In this document: piece after piece, positions 21,101-30,771 of the stretch
How positions within the stretch are numbered: the stretch's first letter is position 1
Layout of the letters: each line of letters begins with the position of its first letter
NCBI RefSeq assembly: GCF_030384665.1
Contig: NC_083673.1
Coordinates: 124,001 to 188,000, forward strand
Direction: 5' to 3'
Length of the DNA stretch: 64,000 nucleotides
Origin: Lodderomyces elongisporus
Taxonomy: Eukaryota; Ascomycota; Pichiomycetes; Serinales; Debaryomycetaceae
Notes under the pieces: generated by a model
The model's database searches: none
What the model was told of the DNA's origin: nothing
Seen by the model: the letters and a program-made list of their open reading frames with translations, nothing else
Position numbers and translations under genes: made by a program

Positions 21101-23856
21101 CTGTCATTTAAATTTGTCAAGTCATTGGATTTGGCAAACACCTCCAAAAGAATAAACTGCATATAGGGCCATACACCGATCTGGTTATTTGGTCTGTATC
21201 CAAACCCTAAATCACATGGATAGGCTAGTGTATATTTGTCAAACGCACTTTCTCCACCCAATTGTCCAAGTAATCTTTTCACGAGATCAGTAAAGTTTAA
21301 AATCTCACTGTAATGTGTCAAGTTATGTGAAAATACTTCAATCATTCCCAAAGATCTCTTTCTTGTATACTTTCTACTATCAATCTCCTTACCAAACACG
21401 TCATTCGATTTATCTTGGCCTGGTGTTGGCGCCAAATGAAGACCGTGATACATCCAACGGTCAAGTAGCCTCCAAATCTCATAACGCATAAATGCATCAT
21501 CATTATTGTGGTTATCGGCAAAATTGCCCAAAAGGCGGAAAACCAAGTTGAGTAGAATTACTCTTGAATCATTGCTGACATGAATTTCAGGCAAGTCAAT
21601 GTATTTGGGACTGCTTGAAGTACCAGCATTAATATTCACTTGCAAGATTTTGCCCCCATTGATCAAATTATCCAATGTCATAAATTGGCCAATTATAGGC
21701 ATAAACCTTTGGAAGGCAACTTTGCGAATTTCCCTGTCACGTGGTGAATTATCGGAAAGATTTTTGATAATTGATGACAAAAGGTGTGTAAAACCCGCAA
21801 TAGAAACAATGGAATCTTCGGCCAACTCAATTATGATGTGATTCTGCCCGGAACCATCAACATCAACTGGGGGTTTGCTAGTAAACATAAACTCGTGCTT
21901 TTTTTGCAACACCAGCACTTGTTCTGCCAAGTCCTCATCAAAATTTGTCTTTAATGAGTCAATATAATAAGCAAGCGAGTCATGGATCGAGTCAATCGAA
22001 ATCCTTGAAAAATCATTTTTTTTCATGCTTAAACTATTATGAATTAGGATATCCCAGATCCTTGTTGCCATATGCGAACCTCCGGATGTCAAGGATGCTA
22101 GGAGAGCACAGAAAGATGCAACAATCAAGGGCGACGTATTATTGGATAATCCCCACGACAAAAAACCTATAATCACATCCAGCATTTCCTCATCATTCCA
22201 AAACTCGGAGCAAAGCTCAGGTCTATTGTTAAAGTTATATGCAAACGCCAAATAGAAGCGTTCCAAATCTGCTCGTTGTGCTATTTGGTCAAACTCCAGT
22301 AGTGATGACTTTTTAGATTTATGTTTACCATTTTCTCGGTCATTGTCACTATTGTTGCCATCACTCGTTTCCTCAAATTGCCTTTCAGGATAATTGTTGT
22401 TTTTCCCAGCTGCTCCTTTCCCTTCCTTTTCTCTTGCTCCTGTACCATCTCCACCTTCTTGATTTTGTTCTTCCTCTTCTTCTTCTTCTTCTTCTTCTTC
22501 TGTATGGTGTCGATCTTGAAATGAAAGGACAAAGTCTTCTTCACTGTCTCGAAGAGAAGTTAAGATAAGTGCTGCATTGGATATGAAAGAGCTAAAAAAA
22601 GTTTGGAAAAGCGGCGAAATTAATGAGTCATTCAAATTCGGATCAAGTTTTAAAAACGAAACATCGGTGAGCTTAAGAATGTTGGTACTCATATCTGGTC
22701 TTTGTCGTGCTGCATTTAAAAGCTCGGGGGTGCCAGGATATGCAAACTTTGTTGGCTCTAATTGCGGAAAGTTTCTTTGTAATAAAGATCGGAAATCATA
22801 AGTATGAGAAAGTTCAAATGCTTGTTGTGTCTCATTATTTGCTGTTTCAGCACAAAAATTGAGTAGTATCTCCATTGCACCATAGCCAATTAATTGTTCC
22901 ATGTATTTGATGATACTATCTTGAAATGTATACTTTGAAGAATTTTGGGCTTTACACCAGGGAATGAACTCTGTAAAGAATACAAAATCGACAAGTATCT
23001 CAAAGGCCTTGATTTTTGTTTGTGACAAGTCATAAGTCTCGCTTTTTTCCAACGGTATTGTTTTAGTAATTTGGCTATAGAGCTCATTCATAAGCGTGCT
23101 GTTATCGGTTGACATTTTGTAAAAATTCAACACAAATGGGATGAAATGGACGAGTAATATATTGTTATTGTCCAAGCTTTTGGCTACATCAATCACTGCT
23201 TGGAAGTTTTTCAATTTCCCAATCTTGTCGAAATACAGTTGACTCAAACCAAACAAGATCAAGCCCAATAGTTCGTGACACTTGAACAATTGTCTTTTTG
23301 CAAAGTTGATTGCATTTATAAAGACCAAATTGTTTACGTCCCCAGTAACTTTTTCTTTATCAATTGCATCATTTAATTTTCCAATCAATGTATAAATTTT
23401 CTTGAAACTAGCAATGGCATTATCAAACACTTGCTCTACATTCAAGTTCAATACTTTCTGGTTGATCAAGTAGCCCAAGATATTCAAAATGTATTCGTAT
23501 CGCAGATAATAGCTCAATTTCGCTGAGTCAGTCAACAAAGTACCTTTTTTAAAACTCAACTCTTGTGCATTAAACAACAATTCTGCTGTGCATACTTCAT
23601 CCAAATCCAATTCTGTAGCCAATACAACACTTGTTTCAACAAATGGCTGGTTGAGCTGGACTTCGTCGCCATTGCTAAACTTAACTGGCTTCTCTAGTTT
23701 TGATCTCGATTCTTGCAGTGGTAATGGCGTAATGAGTACGTGAAGAAGATCATTGTTGATCGACTCAAGATCTATTGTAGACAAGTCGAGGTCTGGTTGA
23801 AACTTGATGGCATTATAAATCTCTGCAAACGTCTCGGGTGACCATTGAAATGACAT
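18193..23856 (-). CDS. NUP192: Inner-ring nucleoporin Nup192
   Basis: 1887 residues, almost entirely alpha-helical, consistent with the Nup192 scaffold (1683 in S. cerevisiae). The N-terminus shares the block ESRSKLEKPVKFSNGDEVQLNQ...LATELDLDEVCTAELL with S. cerevisiae Nup192 (described here in part), and SYYLRYEYILNILGYLI follows as in the family. The protein is a core element of the nuclear pore inner ring that binds Nic96 and linker nucleoporins. A poly-Glu/Gly/Lys insertion near residues 448-505 is probably a disordered loop. The start is the first ATG in frame. Confidence 0.93.
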   Translation of the reverse strand: MSFQWSPETFAEIYNAIKFQPDLDLSTIDLESINNDLLHVLITPLPLQESRSKLEKPVKFSNGDEVQLNQPFVETSVVLATELDLDEVCTAELLFNAQELSFKKGTLLTDSAKLSYYLRYEYILNILGYLINQKVLNLNVEQVFDNAIASFKKIYTLIGKLNDAIDKEKVTGDVNNLVFINAINFAKRQLFKCHELLGLILFGLSQLYFDKIGKLKNFQAVIDVAKSLDNNNILLVHFIPFVLNFYKMSTDNSTLMNELYSQITKTIPLEKSETYDLSQTKIKAFEILVDFVFFTEFIPWCKAQNSSKYTFQDSIIKYMEQLIGYGAMEILLNFCAETANNETQQAFELSHTYDFRSLLQRNFPQLEPTKFAYPGTPELLNAARQRPDMSTNILKLTDVSFLKLDPNLNDSLISPLFQTFFSSFISNAALILTSLRDSEEDFVLSFQDRHHTEEEEEEEEEEEQNQEGGDGTGAREKEGKGAAGKNNNYPERQFEETSDGNNSDNDRENGKHKSKKSSLLEFDQIAQRADLERFYLAFAYNFNNRPELCSEFWNDEEMLDVIIGFLSWGLSNNTSPLIVASFCALLASLTSGGSHMATRIWDILIHNSLSMKKNDFSRISIDSIHDSLAYYIDSLKTNFDEDLAEQVLVLQKKHEFMFTSKPPVDVDGSGQNHIIIELAEDSIVSIAGFTHLLSSIIKNLSDNSPRDREIRKVAFQRFMPIIGQFMTLDNLINGGKILQVNINAGTSSSPKYIDLPEIHVSNDSRVILLNLVFRLLGNFADNHNNDDAFMRYEIWRLLDRWMYHGLHLAPTPGQDKSNDVFGKEIDSRKYTRKRSLGMIEVFSHNLTHYSEILNFTDLVKRLLGQLGGESAFDKYTLAYPCDLGFGYRPNNQIGVWPYMQFILLEVFAKSNDLTNLNDRIALQSILLSTCIDSLSEVDWRFLSHTALKVIRDFKSFETIFDSLMPGIAINYDAFVKLHHSLAIICYFFDAKAYKALLRVIDIGVDAVNSSPEVGQLVGLALELFSKLLDIQKTYQLYLLPVLKSRSIVAQPVHRNSILTIGGTSTSLVLSLAQNQQLISLQTIFENIYLAKSLGSQGVNSFYEILLFHIHSIVHIALFVNCENSISKNALKILKGITESAQFSRAARSNTDPLINNDRLLTTFQNIDESEKLKFAFIDKFEEVEDSLDMKFDILELISSILDQSKNSVNVAHLLLGYEIKGYRLFWKNDSVHSTFLEVLLNTLSVSLTLISELDYNNGNRHLIDVGPAKLSSLILQILIKLCKSPVSASLTTSLIRNYDSLVNKLIISQPKLDLLTIWGSSGSEFNGDLSTDIENKFINSILSIDAFISFIKQRELALELLSIEYYSADSADKKKNYTSLLMDKNEFPSSSAKILDFLDVLNYIFKNFNITKYDSLNRKFDMNLILEEVDESDYRLNYSVLRNTFRILCQGSTLFTPEAKQSFSEELMVQGNKIHEFVTKYLVMTNTRDVQFNCLVSWCLLVKILIIEDQIQSSDLIIEIFNSILPKVLEYLESDVAFSEELVSLCVSLFEVYCKKFCSLKKGALEKATMLSKILPLLQTSINGISSSYSTPNFRAELYSVFNKFLLESFDSSSLSIKIVKQIKAAGSKLIPTICNDLSYSEGLARINAIFALEAMLRLGISTKTDSINESMTQTNFLSQMLRSIRRTDQVIHLASRGESHFSFNELFVDLTAFKATLYLLIKLAQTKLGALQILQNELFSTLRSLKLLQIDPDLGLNLFVSETREVKSMTIKVLLDTPLSLTDLVNTEKNKEGDENTISYFDLVIPIFELISTILVTMGPNYKPAIIETNLLMKENVRQLVIGVLKREYLLDSNQVSKEIYEKDNHEINLLKKLVHSFTVINSLAA

Positions 23857-24485
23857 TATTATTAATGTTGTAGTAGAAGAGTTATGTATACTGTCTCAAG
23901 TGATTGAATATGTTTGTTTGGTTTGTTTGTTTTTTGCCAATTTTTACTATGAACAGATGAGATCTTGCTGCCTGCCAGTATGAGATTTGTTTACTTGTGT
24001 CTACTATTACAGTTTTATTTTTATCTTTTTTTTTTTTCTGTTCTCTTTTTCATTATAAAAAAAATTGTATATTTAAGTAGCGCACTAGCTTTAAAGCTAC
24101 CAAATTGATGTTGAGAATAAGATGGTTGTGATTTCTACAACACTCGACAATGAGTAAAGATCAAATTTATTATCAAGTTTATAATCAAGTTTATCATCGG
24201 ATGACCTACTATTTGTTCTTCCAAGTTCTGCAGAGTCTAAAGAATTTTTTAAAACAGAAGCAATAAAACAAAAGTATATACTATTAATTTCCTTTTTCTT
24301 TTTCCAAAAAAAATTTCTCTTGTTCTCAACAAATATTTTTTGAAAACATTCAAGTGAATCGATAAATAAATATATAAATAAAGTGGATAAATAGACGAAT
24401 ATAAATTACTAAACTGTACAAAGAATATTCACAAATTGCATACCATTATATACAACTGTTATTTCCCCAAAAGCAAACACACTAA
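23857..24485. other. Intergenic: NUP192 promoter and P450 3' flank
   Basis: 629 bp, AT-rich, with a T run near 24027 and repeated ATCAAGTTTAT near 24172-24196. No gene is seen. Confidence 0.65.
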
Positions 24486-26060
24486 TCAATACATTTGTAC
24501 ATTGACACCACCATAGACAGACATTGTCAAATGAGACATCTTCTTGAATGGGTATTCAGTGTCTGGGTCCATAGTCAAATGTTCAAACTCTTGGATCAAT
24601 CTTGTAGTTACGTAACTTGCCTCAGTCAAGGCAAATTGTTGACCCAAACAAATTCTTGGACCACCATTGAATGGTACAAAAGCCCAGCCCAATTTTCTAG
24701 TTTCGGGTTCAAACCATCTTTCTGGTCTAAATTCTGCTGCGTCTTTGCCGTAAAACTTTTCTTCGCGGTGTAATGCATAAACAGAGTAGATAACATTTTG
24801 TCCCTTTCTAATCAAGATGGGTGACATTCCATCTTTACCACCACCACGAGGCAATGTAGTATCTCTTAAAGCGGTACGGAAGTTGTTTGGCACAGATGGG
24901 TATAAACGCAAACATTCGTTAAGCACTGCTTTCAAGTATTCGCAACCTTTCAAAGATTCAAATGTGATTTCATCAACACGTGCATCGGCTCCAGAGCCAA
25001 ACTTGCCGTAAATTTCCTCCTTCAACTTGGCCAAGACATCCTGGTTTCTAGCCAATTCGAAAAAGACAAACGAGAGCAAACCAGCAGTAGTGTCTCTGCC
25101 AGCAACCATAATGTTGAGCAATTGGTCTTGCAACACTTGTGGGTCTCTAGTGTTTTTAGCCAACTCGTAAAGGAACACGTAGTTTTCTTGTTTTTGCAAA
25201 TCATCGGGTGTCAATTGCAATGCCTTGTTAACATAGTATTGGGCAAAGCTATGGACAATCTTGTTACACTCTTTAAATTTCTTACCATTCAAGAGCCAAT
25301 AAAATTTTTGAAACACAACTCTGGTAGACAAATAATTTTGTGAATAGTTGAATGCATCTGCAAATTGTTCTTTACCTTCAAAGTCGGCAGAGTTGGGACG
25401 CATACCAATTGAGGAGTCTTTAAGACACTCGACTGAATTGCCAAACAAAAACTCGGTTGTAGAGTCAACAGTCAATTTGAAAAACAATTCCTGAATGTCA
25501 AATGTCATTCCCTTGTGTTTACGCACGTGCTTGAAAAACACTTGCATGTGGGGTTCCAATAATTTCACGTGTGAGATTTGCTCTCTGGCAAATTGTGGCC
25601 TCAACATTTGTCTTGAGTCCTTCCATCCTTGGCCATCCAAGGTGAAGATTCCATCTCCCAATAATGGCATAAATTGTGCATGTCTCAAGCCCAAAAGGAA
25701 ATCAGAGAATTGAGTAGCCAAGATTGCCTTTATGTTTTCGGGGTCCTTGGTGGTAACAATGGGGATTCCAAACATTCTGAGTTTGAATGTTGGTACATCT
25801 GGGTTTTGGAGAAACTGGTATCTCTCTGTTCCAAAATCAACAAGATTTCCCTCTTTTTTCAATCTGAGGAGGAGAAATGGTGTGTAAAAGCCAAAGTAGC
25901 CATCTCTCTCGGTGTTTGTAAAGCCTTTTGCACCCAATTTTCTTTTCAAGTATATTTCAAACAAGAAACTAAAAGTGAGGTATACAAGCACTATTGCTGG
26001 TAGCAGGATATACCACTTAGTAGCGTACTCTTGAATTATAGGAGGTAGTAAATCTGACAT
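24486..26060 (-). CDS. CYP52-family cytochrome P450 (alkane/fatty-acid hydroxylase)
   Basis: 524 residues from ATG 26060. The N-terminal hydrophobic helix (about 17-38) is an ER anchor. Signature motifs are the I-helix AGRDTTAG (about 321), the ExxR helix [16 protein letters not shown] and the haem-binding loop [16 protein letters not shown] (about 463-478). The motif pattern places it in CYP52, whose members oxidise n-alkanes and fatty acids at the omega carbon, letting yeasts grow on hydrocarbons. It is most likely an orthologue of C. albicans ALK2, which I recall lying next to PCK1 there; here PCK1 is 34 kb away. Substrate preference cannot be read from sequence alone. Confidence 0.92.
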   Translation of the reverse strand: MSDLLPPIIQEYATKWYILLPAIVLVYLTFSFLFEIYLKRKLGAKGFTNTERDGYFGFYTPFLLLRLKKEGNLVDFGTERYQFLQNPDVPTFKLRMFGIPIVTTKDPENIKAILATQFSDFLLGLRHAQFMPLLGDGIFTLDGQGWKDSRQMLRPQFAREQISHVKLLEPHMQVFFKHVRKHKGMTFDIQELFFKLTVDSTTEFLFGNSVECLKDSSIGMRPNSADFEGKEQFADAFNYSQNYLSTRVVFQKFYWLLNGKKFKECNKIVHSFAQYYVNKALQLTPDDLQKQENYVFLYELAKNTRDPQVLQDQLLNIMVAGRDTTAGLLSFVFFELARNQDVLAKLKEEIYGKFGSGADARVDEITFESLKGCEYLKAVLNECLRLYPSVPNNFRTALRDTTLPRGGGKDGMSPILIRKGQNVIYSVYALHREEKFYGKDAAEFRPERWFEPETRKLGWAFVPFNGGPRICLGQQFALTEASYVTTRLIQEFEHLTMDPDTEYPFKKMSHLTMSVYGGVNVQMY

Positions 26061-27050
26061 CTTGTGTATAAAAGTTTGTAGGTTTGTAAAAAGACTGAAG
26101 TGGAGTAGTAACAATGATAGAATAGAATACAATAGAATATAATGGAGGGTGTTGGAGGAAGAAGATAATGAAATAAAATTGTAAAATGCCTTCTTGCACT
26201 TGTCTTTATAATTTTTTTTGTTTCTTTTATATATCTCAGATAAGATTTACAAATGTGTGGAAACAAGACCCTTTTTATACAATGCAGAATGTGTTTGCAA
26301 CTACAATAGATATGCTGATGTAAATATTTCCGTTTTCTGTAATAGTGTATGTGTGTGTGTGTGTGTTTTATTTTTTATTTTGTTCTTTTGTTCCTTCTCC
26401 CCACTCTCTCCTTCTCCGCTTCCCAGCTCCGCAATAATTCTCAGTTACATCATTTTGTTTTTACCTTCGGAGAATGTATGTCGTCTTGTTTTATATTATT
26501 TATGTTTTTGTTTTTATTTATTTATTTATTTATTTTTTTTTCACATGGAAACACAATTCTCCTTCTCCATCTCTTTCACTTTTTTCTTTTCTTGCTGTTT
26601 ATCCATTTGTACCTTTTCTCTTAATTTTCACACTTGACAGGAGGATAAAGGAATAACGGAGTTTGAAGAAGTTTATCTATGGAGCAAACAATATACTCTA
26701 CCTTTTTTTGTTGTTTAATCATTTTCTATCATTACTTTATCTCATACTCCATGTTATAATTCTAGCCTCTCCCTGTAGTCACTTCCTGGATGTTTTCTCT
26801 TTCTTGTTATCGTTTTTTGTTTTTTATGTTTTATTTGAGATTTAGAGAAAATGATTCAGTTGAGACTTGGGTCTTTGAAGGTTGGAGTGTTGGTTACTGT
26901 TTGATTTGAAATATCCAATAATGGGTGGGATAAAGAAGGAGATTAGGTCTATACGTGTATGTTTGTGCTTATAACCATGTGTGTGTTTGTATGACAATAG
27001 GAAAGATTTACCCCACGAATCTAGGTGCGGATAATTTTCCACTTTCTTTT

Positions 27051-27110
27051 TTTTTTTCCTTTTTTTTCCTTTTTTTTCCTTTTTTTTCCTTTTTTTTTCC
27101 TTTTTATTTG
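27051..27110 (+). repeat. T8-CC tandem repeat, about 5 units
   Basis: About five units of CC followed by eight or nine T. Confidence 0.85.
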
Positions 27111-28090
27111 TCCTTTTTATCAATTTTGGCACTGGTGATGACTAGATTTACACTTTTCATCTCTCTACGTTCTAACCATTTGGTGTTTTTGTTTTAGAGG
27201 GGGAGGAGGACAAATGGTGAGAGGGGGGGAAGAGAGAACTAGGGTGAGGAGAAAGATATAATAATGACTTGAATAAACAGGTACTGAAACACTTTACTCA
27301 AGTGCTAATTCGTGTGTCTCTGTCTATGTGATATATCGAAGCGATATAAAAAAAGTCTATTGCAAATCATTCTGTGCTGCACTTTGTTTTCTCTCTTGGA
27401 TCAACAATCAAAAAAGAGTGGAAACAAAGAAGTAGTTGGAGAAGAAGAAGGAGAAGAAGGATTCATAGTATAAACCAACAAATGTGTTGTATACATCATT
27501 CTAGATAACGGATAAATTTTCAAAAAAAAAAAAAAAAAAAATTTCTGAAATTGAACACAAGAAATTGTATTTCCGGAGTTTAGCCCAAAACGTTATAGGC
27601 TAAGCTAAACTAAGTTAAGTTCAAATTTAATTAGTTTTGTGTAATTTACTTTTTTTTGCTTGTCCAAAAATTTCATTAAGAAAAAGTTTTGTTGATTTTT
27701 TTGTATTTTTTCGTTTAATAAACAAAAGAGTATTTATTTAAGTAATTATATTTTTCTTTTTTGGCGTATATAACCTCAAAACATCACAGTGCTGATTTGC
27801 TCATTCACTATATACCCCACCCACCTATTCCTCCTCCACCTCTTCTTCCTCTTCTTCTTCTACAAGCATGAGCAATAAGAGAATGGAGATGGAAAGTTTC
27901 AACAATTCCGTACTACTTTTGTTATATTACACATTTTATTTTTCTTCTTTTTCTTTAAAAAAATATACAAAGGAAAGAATGTAACTTATCATCTGTTTCT
28001 ATTGCTTTTACAAAGACTTAACAAGAAGTCTAGTGTCTAGTTACACTAAATAACACTTGTAAAGATAATGATATAGAAAAGAGTATACCT

Positions 28091-28135
28091 TGTGCTATGC
28101 TGTGCTATGCTATGCTGTGCTATGCTATGCTGTGT
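28091..28135 (+). repeat. TGTGCTATGC-type tandem repeat
   Basis: Alternating GCTATGC and GCTGTGC words arranged in an imperfect 10-15 bp tandem repeat. Confidence 0.8.
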
Positions 28136-28288
28136 TATATCACGTTTAGTGAAAGTTAAAATCTTGACACATAATCTCCGTATTCTGTTCTGTTCTGTTC
28201 TGTTTATTTTGTGTGTTGAATTTTCACAGACTTGTACGCACACTGCCCCACTTAAACAACAATAGCCATAAAAAGCGTTGTCTTTATT

Positions 28289-28290
28289 TT

Positions 28291-28354
<64 letters not shown>

Positions 28355-28355
28355 T
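28289..28355 (+). repeat. TTTC microsatellite, about 16 units
   Basis: Uninterrupted tetranucleotide repeat; a minus-strand Lys/Glu/Arg frame across it is an artefact. Confidence 0.95.
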
Positions 28356-29264
28356 TCTTTTTCTGTTTCTTTTCCTTTTCTAAACCTTTTACAATATACA
28401 CACACTTTTGTTTGTAGACACTCAATTGAATATGGGGGTAATCAAGATTCTATAAAAGTCTGCTACATTGTATGGAATGTAGTGGAATCCCTGTCCATTT
28501 GTCCGTGTTAAGCATTACCAAAAAGAAATAAGGAAAAAAAGGAAAAAAACCTGTTTTGCAATAATCAAGGATGGTGGGTGTGATATGACTTGTATATCCG
28601 CAAATGGTTAATCTTCTTCATTTTTGACTGAAAAAATTGAAAAAGTTCCAATAGCCATTATAACATTAATAAAAAATTTAATAAAAAAAAAAGGATAAAG
28701 AAACTCTCTACTCAGTTTCTTTTATGTTTCTGCAAGTTCATATTCAAAAAGAAGAAGGGAAAAAATGCATTATATTGTTTAAAAATCAGTCTTGTTGTGT
28801 CTGTATCTTCTTAAGGTTTCAGTGGTTCACACACAGTTATGTTGCAAAAATTTGTATAAAAGATAATGTAGTAAAAGAAGGATTAGAACTTGGATATATA
28901 AAACTTTTTTTTCGCCTATATAGTGACTGTTGTTTATAAAGTATCTTTTATCTCTCTCGTAAATGGCTTGCTTGCAAAATTCCAAAGATTATACAAATTT
29001 GTAATGCTAGACTATATCTATAATAGCAAGTAATAAACACTTGGTAGCATAATATGTATATACATATACATACATATTTGTATATCTTTTATATAGCTAG
29101 ATTAGTTTTGCCAGTCGATAATTATTAATTTAATCTACTCATGTAATCTGATACCCAGCTTCCATTCTTTTTCAGTAGTACTATTACCTTTCCCATTATT
29201 CACATGTTTATTTAATTGGATTTTTGTTCCGTTATTAGAGGAATGGTAGTTTGCAACCAAATTA

Positions 29265-29304
29265 GGTGTAAAAATTATAAATTATTTTAGCTCAGTTTTA
29301 CACC
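29265..29304. other. Perfect 9-bp inverted repeat (potential hairpin)
   Basis: GGTGTAAAA (29265-29273) pairs with TTTTACACC (29296-29304), with a 22-nt loop and further AAATT/AATTT complementarity outside. Function unknown. Confidence 0.5.
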
Positions 29305-29549
29305 AAAATTTAGTAAATACATTTAGAAAAAAAAAACTTAGAAATATATAGCAGCTGTATTCTCCAAAGTGCCAGGACGTTACTTCAATGCCGATGTTGA
29401 ATACTCAGTTGTAATCGAACAACAACAACAACAGAAACTACTTTGAAAATCACTTACAAATCATTCCTAAACTACCTTTCAAACCAACTTGCACAGTAAA
29501 GTACTCACCTCTGTTACTCTTTTTTATATTGTTTTCCAAACTTGCACTA

Positions 29550-29573
29550 TACTAACTTATAAATTTATTGTAG
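29550..29573 (+). other. Orphan branch point TACTAAC and AG acceptor
   Basis: A perfect TACTAAC is followed 15 nt later by TTGTAG on the plus strand, as in the two real introns of this window. No clear GTATGT donor or coding exon is found. It could be a 5' UTR intron upstream of EPL1 (ATG 1.2 kb away) or part of a non-coding RNA. Confidence 0.3.
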
Positions 29574-30771
29574 TTGCATTTTGCACTAACTAAATCAAGA
29601 AGCGGCGCACTCACAAACAATTTTCATTATTGGACTTTGTAAAGTTCTTCTCGTCTCAATTTCTCGTTTGCTCATTCTTTTCTCCCCTCACCTCACCTCC
29701 CTCCCCCCTAAAAATTAAATTTCTCTTTTGCTTTTCCTTATTCGACATTCTCTTTCTATTTGTTCAATTTTTTTGTAATTTTTATTTTCATTTTTTTTTG
29801 TTTTTTCTCTCTCTTTCTCTCTCTTTTTTTTTTTTTATTTTTTATATTTTTTTTTAATATTTGTGTTTACTCATATATTTGTTACGGAGGGCAAAAAATC
29901 ATATACACCAAAAAAAAAAGAACACGTTTACCAAACAGATCAATCAATCCATCAATCCATCAATCCATCCATCAAAACAATTGACCAACTCTATACAATC
30001 CAACCCGGCTGATTACGATATACTAATAAAAAGTGGAGTGTTGTATACAAAAAAAAATTTGTTTTTTTTTATTACTTCTATCTTGTTGTTCATGGTTTAA
30101 ATTTCAATCCCCCCCAAAAAAAAGACAATTTGCCACCCAAATATCTCGTCGATACACCTATTTCCACTTTCCTTTCTCTCACCCCCCGCTCCATCAGTGT
30201 ATATTGCTCGACGTCGACTTTATTTTTTATTTTTTTTTTTTTTTGATCAAGAGAGCGAGAGAACAAAAAAAAAATAAATAAATAAAAAAATATAAAATTT
30301 TTTTCCCTCTCTCATTGGACGAAACAGAAAGATTAAAAAACTAACAACACAAACTAGAGACAGAGACAGAGATAGAGACAGAATACAGAGACAGAGACTT
30401 TAAACACAACAACGTCAACAGAAAAAAAAGAGTGAAGGCCTAAAAAAAATTTTTTTTTTTTTTTCAACAAACAAACAAACAACAAACAAAAAATTTTTTT
30501 TTATTTCGGTGGTCGAAGAGATCCATACCGCAATAATAAACACGCGAATTTACCAACATCGAGAAAGCCAGAGTGTATCACCATCGTTCATCCCTAACAT
30601 ACTCAATACTGGACAAACTCGCTTTCCTTTTATCCCTCACACTCCCTCCCTTTCCTATTAGCAAAGGGTTATTAGCCTCATCACTAAGCATCAGCATCTA
30701 GGGCTCCAGATCCATCTTCCCTCCCCCACCCTAGTTTTTTTAAAAAAAAGGAGGGTTCTCAATTCCCGGCA

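Larger units (their letters stand above)
26061..30771. other. 4.7 kb divergent gene-poor region between the P450 and EPL1
   Basis: No convincing protein gene. It contains a GT repeat near 26348-26366, several simple repeats listed separately, a 9-bp inverted repeat at 29265-29304, a TACTAAC branch point with acceptor at 29550-29573, and several A/T homopolymers near the EPL1 start. Open frames of 60-120 codons are products of the repeats. It probably holds the inducible P450 promoter and a long EPL1 leader; a non-coding transcript is possible. Confidence 0.55.

Noticed and set aside
26061..26132. 24-codon upstream extension of the P450
   Set aside because: It begins at TTG, not ATG; ATG 26060 gives the normal CYP52 N-terminus with its membrane anchor.
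28046..28405. Minus-strand frame with a KKER repeat
   Set aside because: Produced by the TTTC microsatellite; no start context or domain.
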